64,000 nt of DNA from contig CM049317.1 of assembly GCA_026874595.1 (NCBI GenBank), positions 44,602,401 through 44,666,400 on the forward strand, written 5' to 3'. Position numbers and translations under genes: made by a program. Source of the DNA: Sipunculus nudus. Its lineage: Eukaryota; Annelida; Sipuncula; Golfingiida; Sipunculidae. Under the pieces are notes generated by a model that was not told the origin of the DNA, searched no databases, and worked only from the letters and a program-made list of their open reading frames with translations. Shown piece after piece: positions 11,551 through 34,846 of the stretch. The stretch's first letter is position 1. The number at the start of each line of letters is the position of its first letter.

Positions 11551-14330
11551 TTTTAGCGAACCTGTGAGCTTATGCGATGGTGCGGCGTCGACCGTCGTGC
11601 GTCTGTGCGTCGCCTGCACGTTAACCATAGCTATCTCAAAAACGGCAGGAGGTAGCGTCACCAAAATGTTTGCAAATAATCAGTCACCTGAAAAACTCTA
11701 TCGGGTTTTGTTTATTTTTTTTAACTGCATTTTCTTAGATTTATAGGGAAAAAGCTAAAAAAGCTTTAAAATTCTTCTTCTCCGAAACTATCCAACCAAA
11801 TTGTCCAATATTTCACAGAAATGATCCCTGGAACTGTAGAACTCTCAAGTTTGTTCGAATGGTTCCAGTTCGGTGATTTTTGGCCGAGTTACAGGAGGTT
11901 GAAATAGTCATCTGTCCAAAAAGCACACTAAAATTAAAAATTTCAGAAACGGCTAGAGCTATCATCACCAAATTTTATGCCAATGTTTGGCACATAAGTC
12001 GTATTTGAAATTGAGGTATTGATGGCGCCACCTACATTGATCTGTATTTTACAAGCAAAAATGTAATTTTTGACTCTTCTAGCTTATACACTGTTTTATG
12101 ATGAAACTGTTAAGCTGATTGGTTTGAACTTTACAAGAATTGTTCTATGGTAGGGTTCTGCCAGTTTTATCAGAATAGATTTGGTGAATGCAGCTTTAAA
12201 AAAAAAAAACAGTGTAGCCAATTGAAAAGGGCTTTCTGTGTTTGAAAACAGATTTGACAACATGCCAAATTTCAGCAGCCAAGTCAAGGATCACTCAGTT
12301 AAACCAGGTGGGGTCCAGATATTACCATGGCTACTGCCCTGGCTCTGGCTGGTGTCTAGACAATGTGTCTAGAGTCTAGACACATCGTCTAGACGTCTAT
12401 ACACATCGTCTAGATGCAGATTGCCCAGATTAGAACTATTGGAACTATATCTTTCAACTGGTTAAAAAATGAAAAAAACTTGGTTTGCATTTTTTTAACT
12501 AACATGTGAGCTATTGCGATGGTGTGGCGTCGTCCGTCGTCTGTACGTTAACCCATATTGTCTTGAAAACGACCGGCGCTAGCATCACGAAATTTTATGC
12601 AAAAAAAATGGTCAACTGAAAAACATTTTTCTTTTGGCTTACTGCATTTTCTTAGATTTTATAGAGAAAAAGCTAAAAAAAAAACTTTAAAAATCTTCTC
12701 CTCTGAAACAGTCCAGCCAAATTGTTCAATATTTCACAGAAATAATCTCATATACCATCTCTCTCAAGTTGTTCGAATGTTTCCAGTTCGGTGATTTTTA
12801 GCCGAGTTACAGGAAGTTGAACTTAGTCATCTGTCAAAAAAAGCATACTAAAATTTCAGTCTCAGAAACGGCTGGAGCTATCATCACCAAATTTTATGCC
12901 AATGTTGGTCACATGTGTCATATCCGAAATTAAGGTATCGGTGGCGCCACCTGCATCGGCCTTATTGTACGGGGGTCATCAGTGCCTGTATCATACTGAG
13001 GGCTACAAAGAAATTCTTCTCTGAAACCGTATGGCCAAATTGTTTATAATCACACAGGAATGATTCTAGGGTAATGCTTTCAGAAGTTTGTTCAAATGGT
13101 CTCTGTTTAGCGACTTTTGGCTGAGTTATGGGAAGCTGAATTTAGTCATATGCCATAACAGCCCATTTTAGCTCAGTGGCTACAAAGATCTTCTTCTCAA
13201 AAACCACTTGGCCAAATTCTTAAATCTGACACATTAATTATTCTCAGATATTGATAATTCAAGTTTGTTCAAATGGTAATCGTTCAGTGCTTTTTGGCTG
13301 AGTTACAGGAAGCTGAACTTAGCCAGTTTGCGGTATCTCCCTATATGAGTAATAAACCTGCAAAATGTTTTTCGACTGACGCCACTGAAGCCAATATGTT
13401 TAATATTTTACAAGAATAATCCCCACAATAATTCTTATAATAGTTGTCTTTAATGGTTCCTCATGAATGATTTTTGGCTGCCACCAGTTTATCAGCATCA
13501 ATAACATCATGCCACTAGATTTCAGGTTAAATAGCTTGGCAGACTGGAAACTATTTCAGATTTTGCAACAGGCCAAAGGTCAGCGTGGATCTGTTTATAG
13601 CTTTGGCAGACTTGCAACTGTATCAGATAAGGCAACAGGTCAAGAATTAACTCTGTGCAGCCAGGTATAGTTCAAGAGTTCACTCAGTGCAGTAGCTGGA
13701 TTCTATTTATAGCTTTGGCAGACAGCCCACTGCATATCAGATTTGGCACCAAAGTTGAACATAGATCTATTTATAGCTTTGGCAGACTGCCAACTGTGTC
13801 AGATTATGCAACAGGTCAAAAGTTCACTCAGTGCAGCCAGGTACAGGTCAAAATTTCACTCAGTCTAGCCAGGTGCAGGTCAAGAGTTCACTCAGTGCAG
13901 TAGCTTGAGCCAGCAATTTGTCACAGTTCACTCGGGGCAACTGCCTTTCTCACCTTAGCCTGGTAAGCCCAGTGCATCAAACTCGAGAAATTTGATGCAT
14001 TGGCCTGATATTTTGACCTGTCTATGCATCTTTGATGGATCTCTCTTGTTCACAAGACAGGTGTCGCCACCTACAATGACTTTTGCACAGTGTATGTGCC
14101 TGCTTATTTCTCCAGAGGAATTTGATATATCAGACTGATATTGGGAAAATTTATACATATCGTAAAGCTTTGTCGTATACAAGACTAGTGGTGCCACCTT
14201 CAATAATTTTTGCACAGTGTAAGTCCCTGCTTATTTCTTAGGAGGGAATTTCAGCCTGAAATTGGGCATATATATACTTCTCTGATACCTTCGTCGTATT
14301 CAAGACATTTAGGCCTACTTTAAAAGTAAT
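11551..14330 (+). repeat. Dispersed 2.8-kb repeat, copy 1, with internal duplications
   Basis: Starts TTTTAGCGAACCTGTGAGCT then GCGATGGTGCGGCGTCG. A second start-like block at about 12496-12560 indicates internal duplication. From 13540 to 13930, phrases such as TATAGCTTTGGCAGACT and GTTCACTCAGTGCAG recur four to five times. One perfect GGTGGCGCCACC is at 12940. The inverted relative is at 37480-39903. Confidence 0.75.
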
Positions 14331-14695
14331 CGCCCAGCATTGAAACATTATACCTGGTGTATAAACCATTGCACAGGTTCGCATTAGGCATGTAGGCCTT
14401 GTTAATTCTATGGATAATTTATCCTGGGTCGTATGTACCTTTAAATAATTGGACGAATCACGACAAAAATGTGTGACTGAAATAATTAAACTGCATGCAT
14501 AAACTGCAGGTACAAGCAAGCATAAAAGTAAACAAGTCTGCATCCCCATTAAGGTTGATACCAAGACTGCACCTTGAAAATACAGAAGATGGTGCTTTGC
14601 GTTAGCACTCTTAATCTCTCTGTGCATGAACAATTACTAAACAGATGAAATTTTCATCTTAAGGTCTGGGTATATATGAATCTACACAAATATTA

Positions 14696-14867
14696 TACAG
14701 TGGAACCCCGCCGAGCAGTTGCGAACATCCCACAATTACGCTAACTTTTCTTGGTCCCTAATATACGATCCAGGTAACTTAGAATTTCACAAATACAACC
14801 GCCTCCAAATTACGACCTCTTCGGTCAGTTCCCGGGTTGGTCGTAATTGTGAAGTTCCACTTTAATT
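14696..14867. mobile_element. Short pogo/Tigger-like MITE
   Basis: Left end TACAGTGGAACCCC, right end GTTCCACTTTA: short inverted termini with a TA at each end. The CAGTGGAAC start resembles pogo-type TIRs. About 170 bases, no coding. Confidence 0.55.
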
Positions 14868-15581
14868 CATAGGAAAGTATCATGTATAGGTAATAGGGGC
14901 TTATGTATAATAAATGTTGATTCATTCAAAACAAGATATTATTAATGTATGCACTAATAAATGATGCTCTGAAATAGAATCAAAGCGGTTTCTTCCTATA
15001 TGTATTTATTCACACTGATACAGGTATAGTAGAGGTTAGCCGAATAGGGGCCGCGAGGTTTGTTTGTGTGGCCCTTATGCAAACGTTCTTGCAAGGCGAT
15101 GTCAGCTTCTCGAGACAGACGTAGGCCTTCAGATCAGGGGAAGATTATGAACCGAGGCTACATGGGAGGGACTGGGGTGCATGTGATAAAGAAAATACTT
15201 TTGATTAATGAGGCTGTACGAAATACCAGTTCGCTTTAACTGTCTAAGGACTTTCTCGGCTGAAAGAATGTGGCTCCTCAACCGCGAAAATAGACTCAAA
15301 GTTAGTTTGTCAAAATTTCGAACCTTTCACTTTCATATCATGCTACCTGCCGAATACGTTTCATTTCTGATTTCAGCGTACTAATGTCAATATTAGATTG
15401 GTCCCCTGGATCACTGAGTGACATATGTAACTGACCAACCATTAATTCGAATTAATCGTGTCCTTGTTTTAAGTTAATCACATCATTCAGAGACGATTTT
15501 TAGGACTTATCACGTATGATCACTTCTTCTTTTAATAAATTAAAATCTGATGACACATCCTGTAATGCATTTTCGATCCGT
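14868..15581. other. No feature seen
   Basis: No recognisable gene, repeat or RNA. Confidence 0.35.
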
Positions 15582-16320
15582 TTATACGCTGTTTAAATAT
15601 ACGTCTAGGCGCTTCTGGTGCTCTTGTACATGACCTTTAAGTACTTGTATATCGGTTTTCATTGTTGCCATCATTTCAGCGACAAACCTGTCACAACTGT
15701 CCACGACGCATCCGGGTGAACCAACACCAACGGCCATGTTGGTCACTGACTGCTGAGAACCAGGTATTTGTAACGTGTGATCTTTCTGGGACGCCACACT
15801 GTCGCATCGCTGTCTGGAACTACTTATAATATCACGGATTTCACAAATCGGGCCACCTTCCAAAACCGTGGAAAAGGCAAAACAGTCCTTTGCTTGTTTG
15901 AAAACGATGGATTCCCCCGGGGTGCACGAGGCCTTATACTCTCTTTACCATTAATTGGGAAATCATTATTTTTACGGTCCTCAATGAATAGGTCCATGCG
16001 TATTTTTCAAGCGATTCTTCATTATATTTTGTCGAGATGAGCAATTCTTTCACAAATATGTCTTTTGGGAGGGTTTTCAATGGGGTAACATAAGAGTTTA
16101 TTTCAGATTTTGATTCCTCAGAACTGCGACCATCACTGTGTTTCAATGTATTATATAGTGGGCAATCAAAGTCTACTGACAAGACGGCTAATTCCTCAGA
16201 AATTAAAGAACGTACTATTACATTCTGTCTGCTCCATTTGAAATATATATCACGTTTACGATATCTAGAAGAACAGGGTATATAGCTTCTAAATTTTGCA
16301 AGGGTAGGATATGTTGTGGC
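15582..16320 (-). pseudogene. Frame-broken open reading frame, unrecognised
   Basis: On the minus strand a frame open from 16320 (after a TAA at 16321-16323) to a TAA at 15934-15936 includes KFRSYIPCSSRYRKRD, IYFKWSRQNVIVRSL and ISEELAVLSVDFDCPLY. A second frame, shifted by one base, continues as YKASCTPGESIVFKQAK and then MMATMKTDIQVLKGHVQEHQ to a stop at 15582. Composition and amphipathic helices look like real protein, about 240 residues in total. The single frameshift and lack of an obvious start suggest a decayed gene or retroelement gag-like fragment; an exon of an unidentified minus-strand gene is the alternative. Confidence 0.4.
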
Positions 16321-18143
16321 TTAATGTACGTATCGGAAGATGTTTTTTAAGTTCAGATGAGAAACTCAAACTTTAGTACATGCATCACACAACAATATTC
16401 TAACGTCTTCAAAAGATATTAAATTCAGCATCCAAATGGTGATACGATATATTCTGGCAATCCAGACTCTATGCACATGTACTCTCCCACGAAAAACACA
16501 AGAGCCACTTTCAAACAGCGATCTACTTGCTCCTTGTTGCATAACACTTGATGGTCACCAAGTGCACTGACCAGTGGTCAACATGGTCACACAGAATGTG
16601 AATTGAAACCGTGTGTTAAAAGAAAAGTAAATGCGTATATTAAGTCATGTCTTGAGCAACTGATAAAAAACTATCTTGGATGGCCAACACTCACACACAC
16701 AAGAGCTCAAATAGCAAGGTAATAGTTTTGCAGTTGATTATGCACATAGGAACGAACAAGCAGACATGGTCTTCTCTAGCCGCCGACGGCGATGCAACAG
16801 GTTTCAGGCGCGTCAGTCACTTAAAAAAAAGCAATTGAGGAGTCCATTCTTATGGGCTAGGTCTTCTCAGTTGTCGACTTCTGCAGATGGTTTATTCCAA
16901 TAAAGCCATTTATATAACTCTATTTCATTCAGACTTTTTTTGGTGACAGCTTGATGAGAAAACAGTAATTAATTAAGATAAATACTCATTCTAACACTGA
17001 AGCGATCCTCGACAAAGTGCACGGCGCCTAGTGGTAGAAGTTTGAAACGGATAATTATGCGTGGGCAAATCTGCACAGCATGTTTGATTGTGAGTTAGGC
17101 TGAATTGTTTCTTAGCCAATCATCTCAGGCAGCTAGTGACTCCGCCCACTGTACCCTGCTTGGAGTAAAACTGTCTTGATGGGGAAGAGCTAGCCGCCGA
17201 CGTCGACGCAACAGGTTTCAGGTTTCTGTTGCGTCGCCGGCCCACAAAAGGGCTAACTGGGGTTACAGCACGATACGATCTGTTACTCTTAGAAAGAAAA
17301 TTAAATAAAAATATTTCCTATGGTTTTAGCAAACCAAGTTCACATAATGTTATATGTCGAAAGGCCTGTTATAAAAAATAACCATTCTGGAAAGCATGAT
17401 CGCTCGAAGCACCTGTAACATCAACAACTGATAGAATTTGTCCAGAGAGAATTGAAGCATTAACAGCCCCGGTAGACATCTTGCATTTGGTGGTAGTCCT
17501 GTATAAGGCTTTATGCCGGTGTACTATTATGTTCATATTTTAACTTCCTTGGTGCAAAATAGGACTGAGAGGAGAGTGGTCAAATATACAATACACATAG
17601 ATATACTGAACATTAATCAATGGATATATGTTAAATCTTACAATTGTATATGGAGTGTTATAATCACAGTTAACTGCAGGTGCAATCTATGGCAGTTTTG
17701 GTTTAGGCCGTGTCCATAACTTTAAACAGCAGTTATATACTATCTCCCTAGGTATGTAGAATTCCCTGACTCATGCCTAACTTTAGCAGAAATAGTGCAG
17801 TGTGGTTATTTGAATGTTTAGGGTGTCTAATTTTATTTAAGTTAAAAAAAAGTATTGTTTTACTTCTTTAAATTGTGTATACACTGCCACATAGTGTCGA
17901 TCTAATCCCAATTTTCAAACAGAATCGGAATTAGAAAGCAAACTACAGTATCTTATCTTGTCTTATTCTATATCTTATCCTATCTAGCTAGTTCCTTTAT
18001 ACATATACATACAGGGCGGGATGTTAGGGGATGGTAGGCCTACCGTAGGATCCATTAGCCTTCTATATACTGTCCCTGGGGGTGGGAGTTGAAAATTAGC
18101 ACTTCATTTTTTTTCTGATTATTAATAATGATATATTGTTACC
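16321..18143. other. No gene seen; hairpin at 17199-17231
   Basis: CTAGCCGCCGACG and GCAACAGGTTTCAGG occur at 16778-16808 and again at 17190-17221, about 410 bases apart, suggesting the edges of a small element. The second copy forms a stem-loop with GACGCAACAG paired to CTGTTGCGTC. Confidence 0.4.
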
Positions 18144-19324
18144 ATAATTGTATCCGCCAAAACAGAGTTTTGCGGATACTATGTTTTCAGCCCACCGCCG
18201 CCGCCGCCGCCGCCGCGTAGGTGTCCGGAGAACTCCTCCGTAACCGCTGGGCGGAATTTTACGAAACCCGAGATTATGTTCGGGTCCCATGTGAACTGCT
18301 GCGCCCCGATTTTGTTTTGACCTCTGACCTTTCCTCTGCGCTCTGCGTCCGTTTGTGCGTCTGTTTCCACACATAAACCCACATATCTCGGGAACCGTTT
18401 GACCGATCAGGAAAATTTTTTTGCACAAATGTAGCCCTTTGAGAGCTTTATAACATACATAAAAAATGGTGGCGCCACCTGCAACCATGTTTGCACAGTA
18501 TCCATCTGTTCGTCTGCCTTGGGTTAAAATTACTCATATCTCTGCAGTGATTTGACTAATTCGGCATGCGTATACATCCTGGACAGCTTTTCTGATTTTA
18601 TAAAAGGTGGCGCCACCTACATTCACGTTTACGCTGCAGACATCAAAGCTCATATCTCAGGAACCGTTTGACCGATTGGGCCAAACTGTTGCATGTGTAT
18701 AGATCTCACATAGCTCTTGATCATACACAAAACTGGTGGCGCCACCTGCAGCCATTTTTGCACAGCTTCCGTCTGTTTGTCTGCCATGGGATAAAATCAC
18801 TCATATCTCGGCAGTGGTTTGACATATCCGCCTAAAATTCTGCAGGTTAATACATCCCCGACAGCTCTCTTGATTTTATGACAGGTGGCGCCACCTGCAT
18901 TCTAGTTTATGCAGCAGACATCCAAGCTCATATCTTGGGAACCGTTTGACCGATTGGGCCAAAGTTTTGCATGTGTATAGTTCTCACATAGCTCTTTATC
19001 ATACGCAAAACTGGTGGCGCCACCTACAACCATTTTTGCACAGCGTCCATCTGTTTGTCTGCCACGGGCTAAAATCACTCATATACATGTAGTGGTTTGA
19101 CTTATCTGCCTTACATTTTGCATTTGTATACAACTTGGACGGCTTTCTGGATTTTGTGGTAGGTGGCGCAACCTACATTCACAATTTGGCTGCAGACATC
19201 CATGCTAATATGCAACACTTCACTCTATTTCCCCTTGCCACTCAATCCATGCCTCCCTTCACCCGTTCCACTCTGATTTAGGCGGATACACGTAGTCGCT
19301 TGTCGACTACCCGTATTCTAGTTA
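18144..19324 (-). repeat. GGTGGCGCCACC array element, copy B (complete)
   Basis: Complete copy in reverse orientation. The 3' hairpin (GTATCCGC...GCGGATAC) is at 18150-18179, followed inward by a (GCC)n run and the GACCTCTGACCTTT motif. Palindromes are at 18468, 18606, 18735, 18884 and 19013, and GGTGGCGCAACC at 19162. The 5' end at about 19285-19324 carries GGCGGATAC and the small palindrome TAGTCGCTTGTCGACTA. Confidence 0.9.
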
Positions 19325-20639
19325 TTATTATCATCATTATTATATAATCGTTCAGTCACTACTACGCCTAATAATTTAGCATTTCTGACACGACAATCAA
19401 CAAACTTTAGGCTAATAAAGAAGATAATGTAAGCCCTCCATTCGTGATTCATACCTGCACATTTTAGATTGCGCCCTCTTTTGGGCAATATGGGTAGCAA
19501 GAGGTACAGACTAAAACCAAGATGTCAGAAGTCATTTGATGGATGCCAGGTCTTATGGATAGCCGGACGTCAATCTCGGATAAAATACTTTTCTAACAAT
19601 CAGCAACAATAAAACATATATGTGTGTTTTAGTGTAATTTGCTTAAGAGTGGTATAATCATGTTAAATTGTGTATTAAATTCAATATTATGTGAACTACT
19701 AACTGTTCTATATTTACATTAAAAGTAAAAGTGTACGTGACATCCATGTATTCATATGAACATTATATGTCAGATACTCTGGATTTACATAAAAATATAT
19801 TTGTAAACTATAGGTACTTACATATTTTATTGTTCTTACCTGTCCCTGATACCCTATGATTGACTCATATTTAAATATATATTTTTGTAAGAATTATAAA
19901 TGTTTAGATTAAGGAATTAAATAGTTTTTTGGAACTAATGCAATTAAAATCTATGAAATTAACTTTATTAAACACAAATTAACCATCTCTTGATGATAAG
20001 CTGCACTGTTTGACTCAATTCCTGAAATGTAATAAGGGAGAAAACATTTTTAAGTATACATCAAAGAAATTTGATTAATAATAATTAACGGTACATCAAT
20101 TTCATGCAGCATAAATAATAAGGAAAATGAAAAAAAAAATAATATCTTCAATAATTATTATGTCCTCCAATCAAAGAACGTAAAGTAAATGCATTAAAAC
20201 TGTAAAAACGTACTAATCTGGAATAGGTATAAACAATAAAAATGAGCGACTTAAGAATACATTTGTTATATGCTTGGGTATCTTACACATATCATGAATC
20301 TAAGACAATATAAAGGCTGGCTACAGGCCTGCGGTATATAACGCAAACAATTCTTTTTGTTCTTTCTTGTTTGAGTTACAGCTCCTAATTAATATGGAGA
20401 GTTTACCCTTTGAAGCTTGGTCAGATCTGACCAAAGTGGTTCAGACCATGATATTCGGCGTTCAGCGTGAGGACATGCAACAACCCCGACATATTACGCA
20501 TAATACAGTTAAGTTTTGTTGACTCAGTTGAGATATTAATTGTAACTTAAATGTTTATATAGTATGTATAAAATCCTTGGCACTTATACTCTTAAGAAAA
20601 CAAGACAATTGTCACCTCCATCGGCTCTTGTTTACAGCC
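19325..20639. other. No feature seen
   Basis: AT-rich sequence without recognisable gene or repeat. Confidence 0.4.
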
Positions 20640-21255
20640 TGGCAAGTACGCTCTTTACACAGCGCTTTACCTAAAGGGCTACTTCCTATATCGTAAGGCG
20701 CTGTTTGTTATGACCTCGTATCCTGAATTGCAACACCAGAGGGGAGCACTGTATTTTTGTCCAATCAGATGAGACCTTGTGCTGGAAGCCAAAGCGAGGA
20801 ATACACGGAGCCAATCATATTAATTTCTTTTTGAGTGGCAGCTCATCCCCCAGCGTAACCGTCTGAACAGGCCACAGGCTCAGAGAGAATTGCCCCTGAC
20901 GTGGTTTGCTTAGGGCCTTGGGCACATAGGATGCTCGGCCGGTGAGCTGTAATTCAAACGAAACATAACAACAAAGGCTGCGTGCACACCTCGCTGGCTG
21001 GTTTCAGTTCTGCAGACAACAGATACATGGCTACGCTAACACAGTCATAATGTCATAATCGAATCGGTCGATGATGCGAGAATGCAGAGGGAGCAATTTA
21101 AATTCGACCGGAAACTCACCAAGCGGCGCTTGAAGCGCGGCAATGGGCGGAGCCAGGATGCCTGTCGAGTGTTTGTTTATTGGTATCTGATTGGCTGCTT
21201 GTCACATCGTACGCACGTTTATTTCAGTGGACAACAAACCGCCATCTGGTGTCTA
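20640..21255 (+). repeat. Dispersed 0.6-kb repeat, copy 1, upstream of PSMA2
   Basis: The sequence from GCTCTTTACACAGCG to GCCATCTGGTGTCTAAA is found inverted at 49575-50230, in AGPS intron sequence. Shared phrases include CAGAGGGGAGCACTGTA, CACACCTCGCTGGCTGG and CATGGCTACGCTAACA. It is GC-richer than its surroundings and unidentified. It ends about 195 bases before the first octamer of the candidate PSMA2 promoter. Confidence 0.75.
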
Positions 21256-21448
21256 AATATATCATAAACGGTCAAAGCTGGCAGCGTGAAAATCAGTTGC
21301 TTCTTTAGAAGCGCAAGATTTCCGCTGCCTCGGGAGCGTACCTGGCAAGGCATGCTGGGAAAGCTTGATCAGGAGTGTCTATTGACTATTCTTGGGCGAC
21401 GTCATTTGGATTTATGAGGGAACCACCACATTTGGGTGTTTTTAGGTA

Positions 21449-21588
21449 ATTTGCATAGATGGTTTAGATGCCCCTGTTAATTTGCATGCGATTCCCGTTT
21501 GGGGTTGTGTTCAATGAGAAGGGAAACTCTGACCAATCGGGGTTCAGACCTCATTCCTAAATGCAGTTTGAATGTTCGGGCTATATAA
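21449..21588 (+). promoter_or_regulatory. Candidate PSMA2 promoter elements: two octamers, CCAAT, TATA-like
   Basis: Two perfect ATTTGCAT octamers (21449-21456 and 21480-21487) are followed by a CCAAT box inside GACCAATCGG (21531-21540) and by TATATAA at 21582-21588, all on the sense strand and about 290-430 bases before the PSMA2 ATG. The order and spacing suit a polymerase II promoter. The transcription start is not known; the 5' UTR would be up to about 260 bases, and an untranslated first exon cannot be excluded. Confidence 0.4.
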
Positions 21589-21875
21589 TATATGATAATT
21601 TTACTTTTATCGTAAATATAGAGCTAAAAGAGACTTTACATAAATTCGGTTTAATGCACGTGTGTATGTATATATACCGTCCTAATGAATTACACAGTAA
21701 ACACCCATATATGTGATGATTTTTTTTTCAGATATAAAATTTTGCATCCGAACGTGGTGCTAGGTATCCAACCCCGCAGCGGACTTGGATCTCCAGAAAG
21801 CCGTTATCAAACTCCGACATCCGAATTTTAGTCCGTACTGTACCACAAGCCGAGAACGGACAAACAGCCGGCATC

Positions 21876-32704
<10,829 letters not shown>

Positions 32705-33168
32705 AAATTTTATGGAAAAAAAGACACAAAGTAAACAGTACATGTTATACATAGGTGACTTGATCACAGATACTGACCATTCTGTAGAGTATTATCACAG
32801 GTGCAGTGTGACCTGAAGGTGTACCACTTGAGCAGTGGATCCAGTGCATTTTGTCTTTTCAAAATAATGAAAGACAAGGAGAATGTCCATTGGTTTGATC
32901 TGAAACACAAGTGATCATATGTAGAAACTCCTCATATTTGATGTTCATAAGATTAAGAGTTGGTTGAAACATTGACAAACTTATGTTAAAAGGATCAAGT
33001 ACTGAAAATACAGGATCAAGTAGAACACAGACAATAGAAATCATGTTCAGTCTAATCTGGCCTCAGTCACCTGTGCATGTCAATGACAGTTGTGTCACTT
33101 CATCATGGACCTTGCTTTACTCCAATCTAGCTCACAGGTTCACAAAACTTTTGTCATGTTGTGACAGT

Positions 33169-33174
33169 AATAAA
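33169..33174 (+). promoter_or_regulatory. Candidate polyadenylation signal of PSMA2
   Basis: AATAAA lies 465 bases after the stop codon, in otherwise non-coding sequence, and about 140 bases before the hAT-like element starts. It fits a 3' UTR of about 0.5 kb. No transcript evidence is available. Confidence 0.5.
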
Positions 33175-33317
33175 CTGTGTATTAAAATACAAGAACACCT
33201 GTTGTAAAGATGTTGAGTGATACAGATTGTGCTTTAATGAGTGTAAATCTCCAGCTCCTGATCAGGCTTTTGGCAAAAATTAAGTTTGATTAGTCCCATC
33301 ATATTGTTAATCTGGGG

Positions 33318-34838
33318 CAGGGTTGGGTTTTAGGCTTCCCAAAACCTGTTTTCGGCAGGGCAGAGCCTAAAACATGCCTTTAACTGCCTAAATAGGTTAT
33401 AACCTGCCTAAAACTGCCTTTAACTGCCTAAAACCTTATTTACCCTTACCTATGACTTTTAGTTTAACTATGTTTTATTGTTAAACATCTAAATGCATTA
33501 AAGAAATATGCTCAACAAATTAAAATTGAGGATCACTTTATTCAAACTAAAAAAATTAAACCATGACACAAAAAAAAAGCAACAAATGAATTCAACACTA
33601 CTTCAGGGATTTCCTTATGAACACAGTTCTCCGACTCTCCTACCTCCATTACTGCCAATTTACTCTTACTTTAAGCTTATAACCAGATACTTTTATTGGC
33701 TTTTTGATCACAAGGGATTAAATTTTGTGGTAAATGGAAAAGAAGTTTTTCTGGATTTAAAATGTTGTTCCATTTACACTGATGAATAGTTCTTTATACT
33801 GTAGCTTCACTAACATAACATGTTTATTTTGTATACCTGTAGCTTCAATGGCAAAAAGCATTGGATTGGATTTATAAATTATTACATATCTTTTATGCTA
33901 GCCATAAAACTAAAAATATGATAATATCTGATAATGAACAAGAATTTCCACTATTTGTTTATTCCCTTAGCTAGGTCATCCCTTGTCAAATTTTAAGATT
34001 TTGTGCACATACTTATCTTCTATATAATGATGGATATACTCTGTTACAAATTGTATGATGAGATTGTGAAAATGGAACCCTCATTAAACACTGTAATTAA
34101 TATAAAACTGAAAATGTGAAAATATTTTGCAATGAATATGTTGCAAACCACAGAATATTCATAATTACTCAGGGGCTGTGTTAAACCTGAAGGCCTGAGG
34201 GGCACTGACTGCATCACTAAGTAAAATGTTTGCTCAAGAACAGTCTTCAGGGCAAGGGCTTTGATTGCATCCTCCTAGTCATGTATGAAAGTTGACATGA
34301 ACATCTACTAGGACACAGCAGTAGGACTTATGACCATTGGGTCTTATGACCCCATCACCCTGATAAATTGTAATTAACTTGTCTAATCAAGTAGTCCTCC
34401 CCTCTGATAGTGATACCCTGTCTTACAAGGGCAAACTGGAGGCTGTATTACATCATTCCGGGTAGCTGGGCACTCATCAGGAAACCCAAAAGGTCCTGAT
34501 AATGTCATTACCTTGGCCAATAAAACTATGTGCCACACAAACATGGTCTCATGTTCAGACACCTATACAGGCTCTTTGAAGACTGCATGGTACCAGCCAA
34601 CAGGAAATCCTGCATTTCTAATACTTGATAGCTTCCAGAAGCCCAGCAAAGCCTTGTGACTGCTTCACCCCAGCCAGTATGGTAGTTTTACAGATCTTTA
34701 AGTAAAAAATGTAAACAAATATAGGTTTTGGGCACTTTTGGTGCCTAAAACCTGCCTAAATCCTGTTTTAGGCGGGGCGGTTTTAACCAGGTTATAACCT
34801 ATGGTTAAAACCTTCATGCCTAAAACTTGCCAACCCTG
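33318..34838. mobile_element. Non-autonomous hAT-like transposon, 1521 bp, intact ends
   Basis: Starts CAGGGTTGGGTTTTAGGC and ends with the inverse of CAGGGTTGGCAAGTTTTAGGC. The octamer ATCTGGGG flanks both ends exactly (33310-33317 and 34839-34846). CAGGGTTGG termini and an 8-bp duplication are hallmarks of the hAT superfamily. Both subterminal regions hold clustered GCCTAAAAC-type repeats, as expected of transposase-binding sites. The interior shows no recognisable hAT transposase. Confidence 0.88.
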
Positions 34839-34846
34839 ATCTGGGG

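Noticed and set aside
21360-21380. ZNF143/Staf-like site (CATGCTGGGAAA) near PSMA2
   Set aside because: A partial match of about ten bases, some 500 bases from the ATG; too weak alone.
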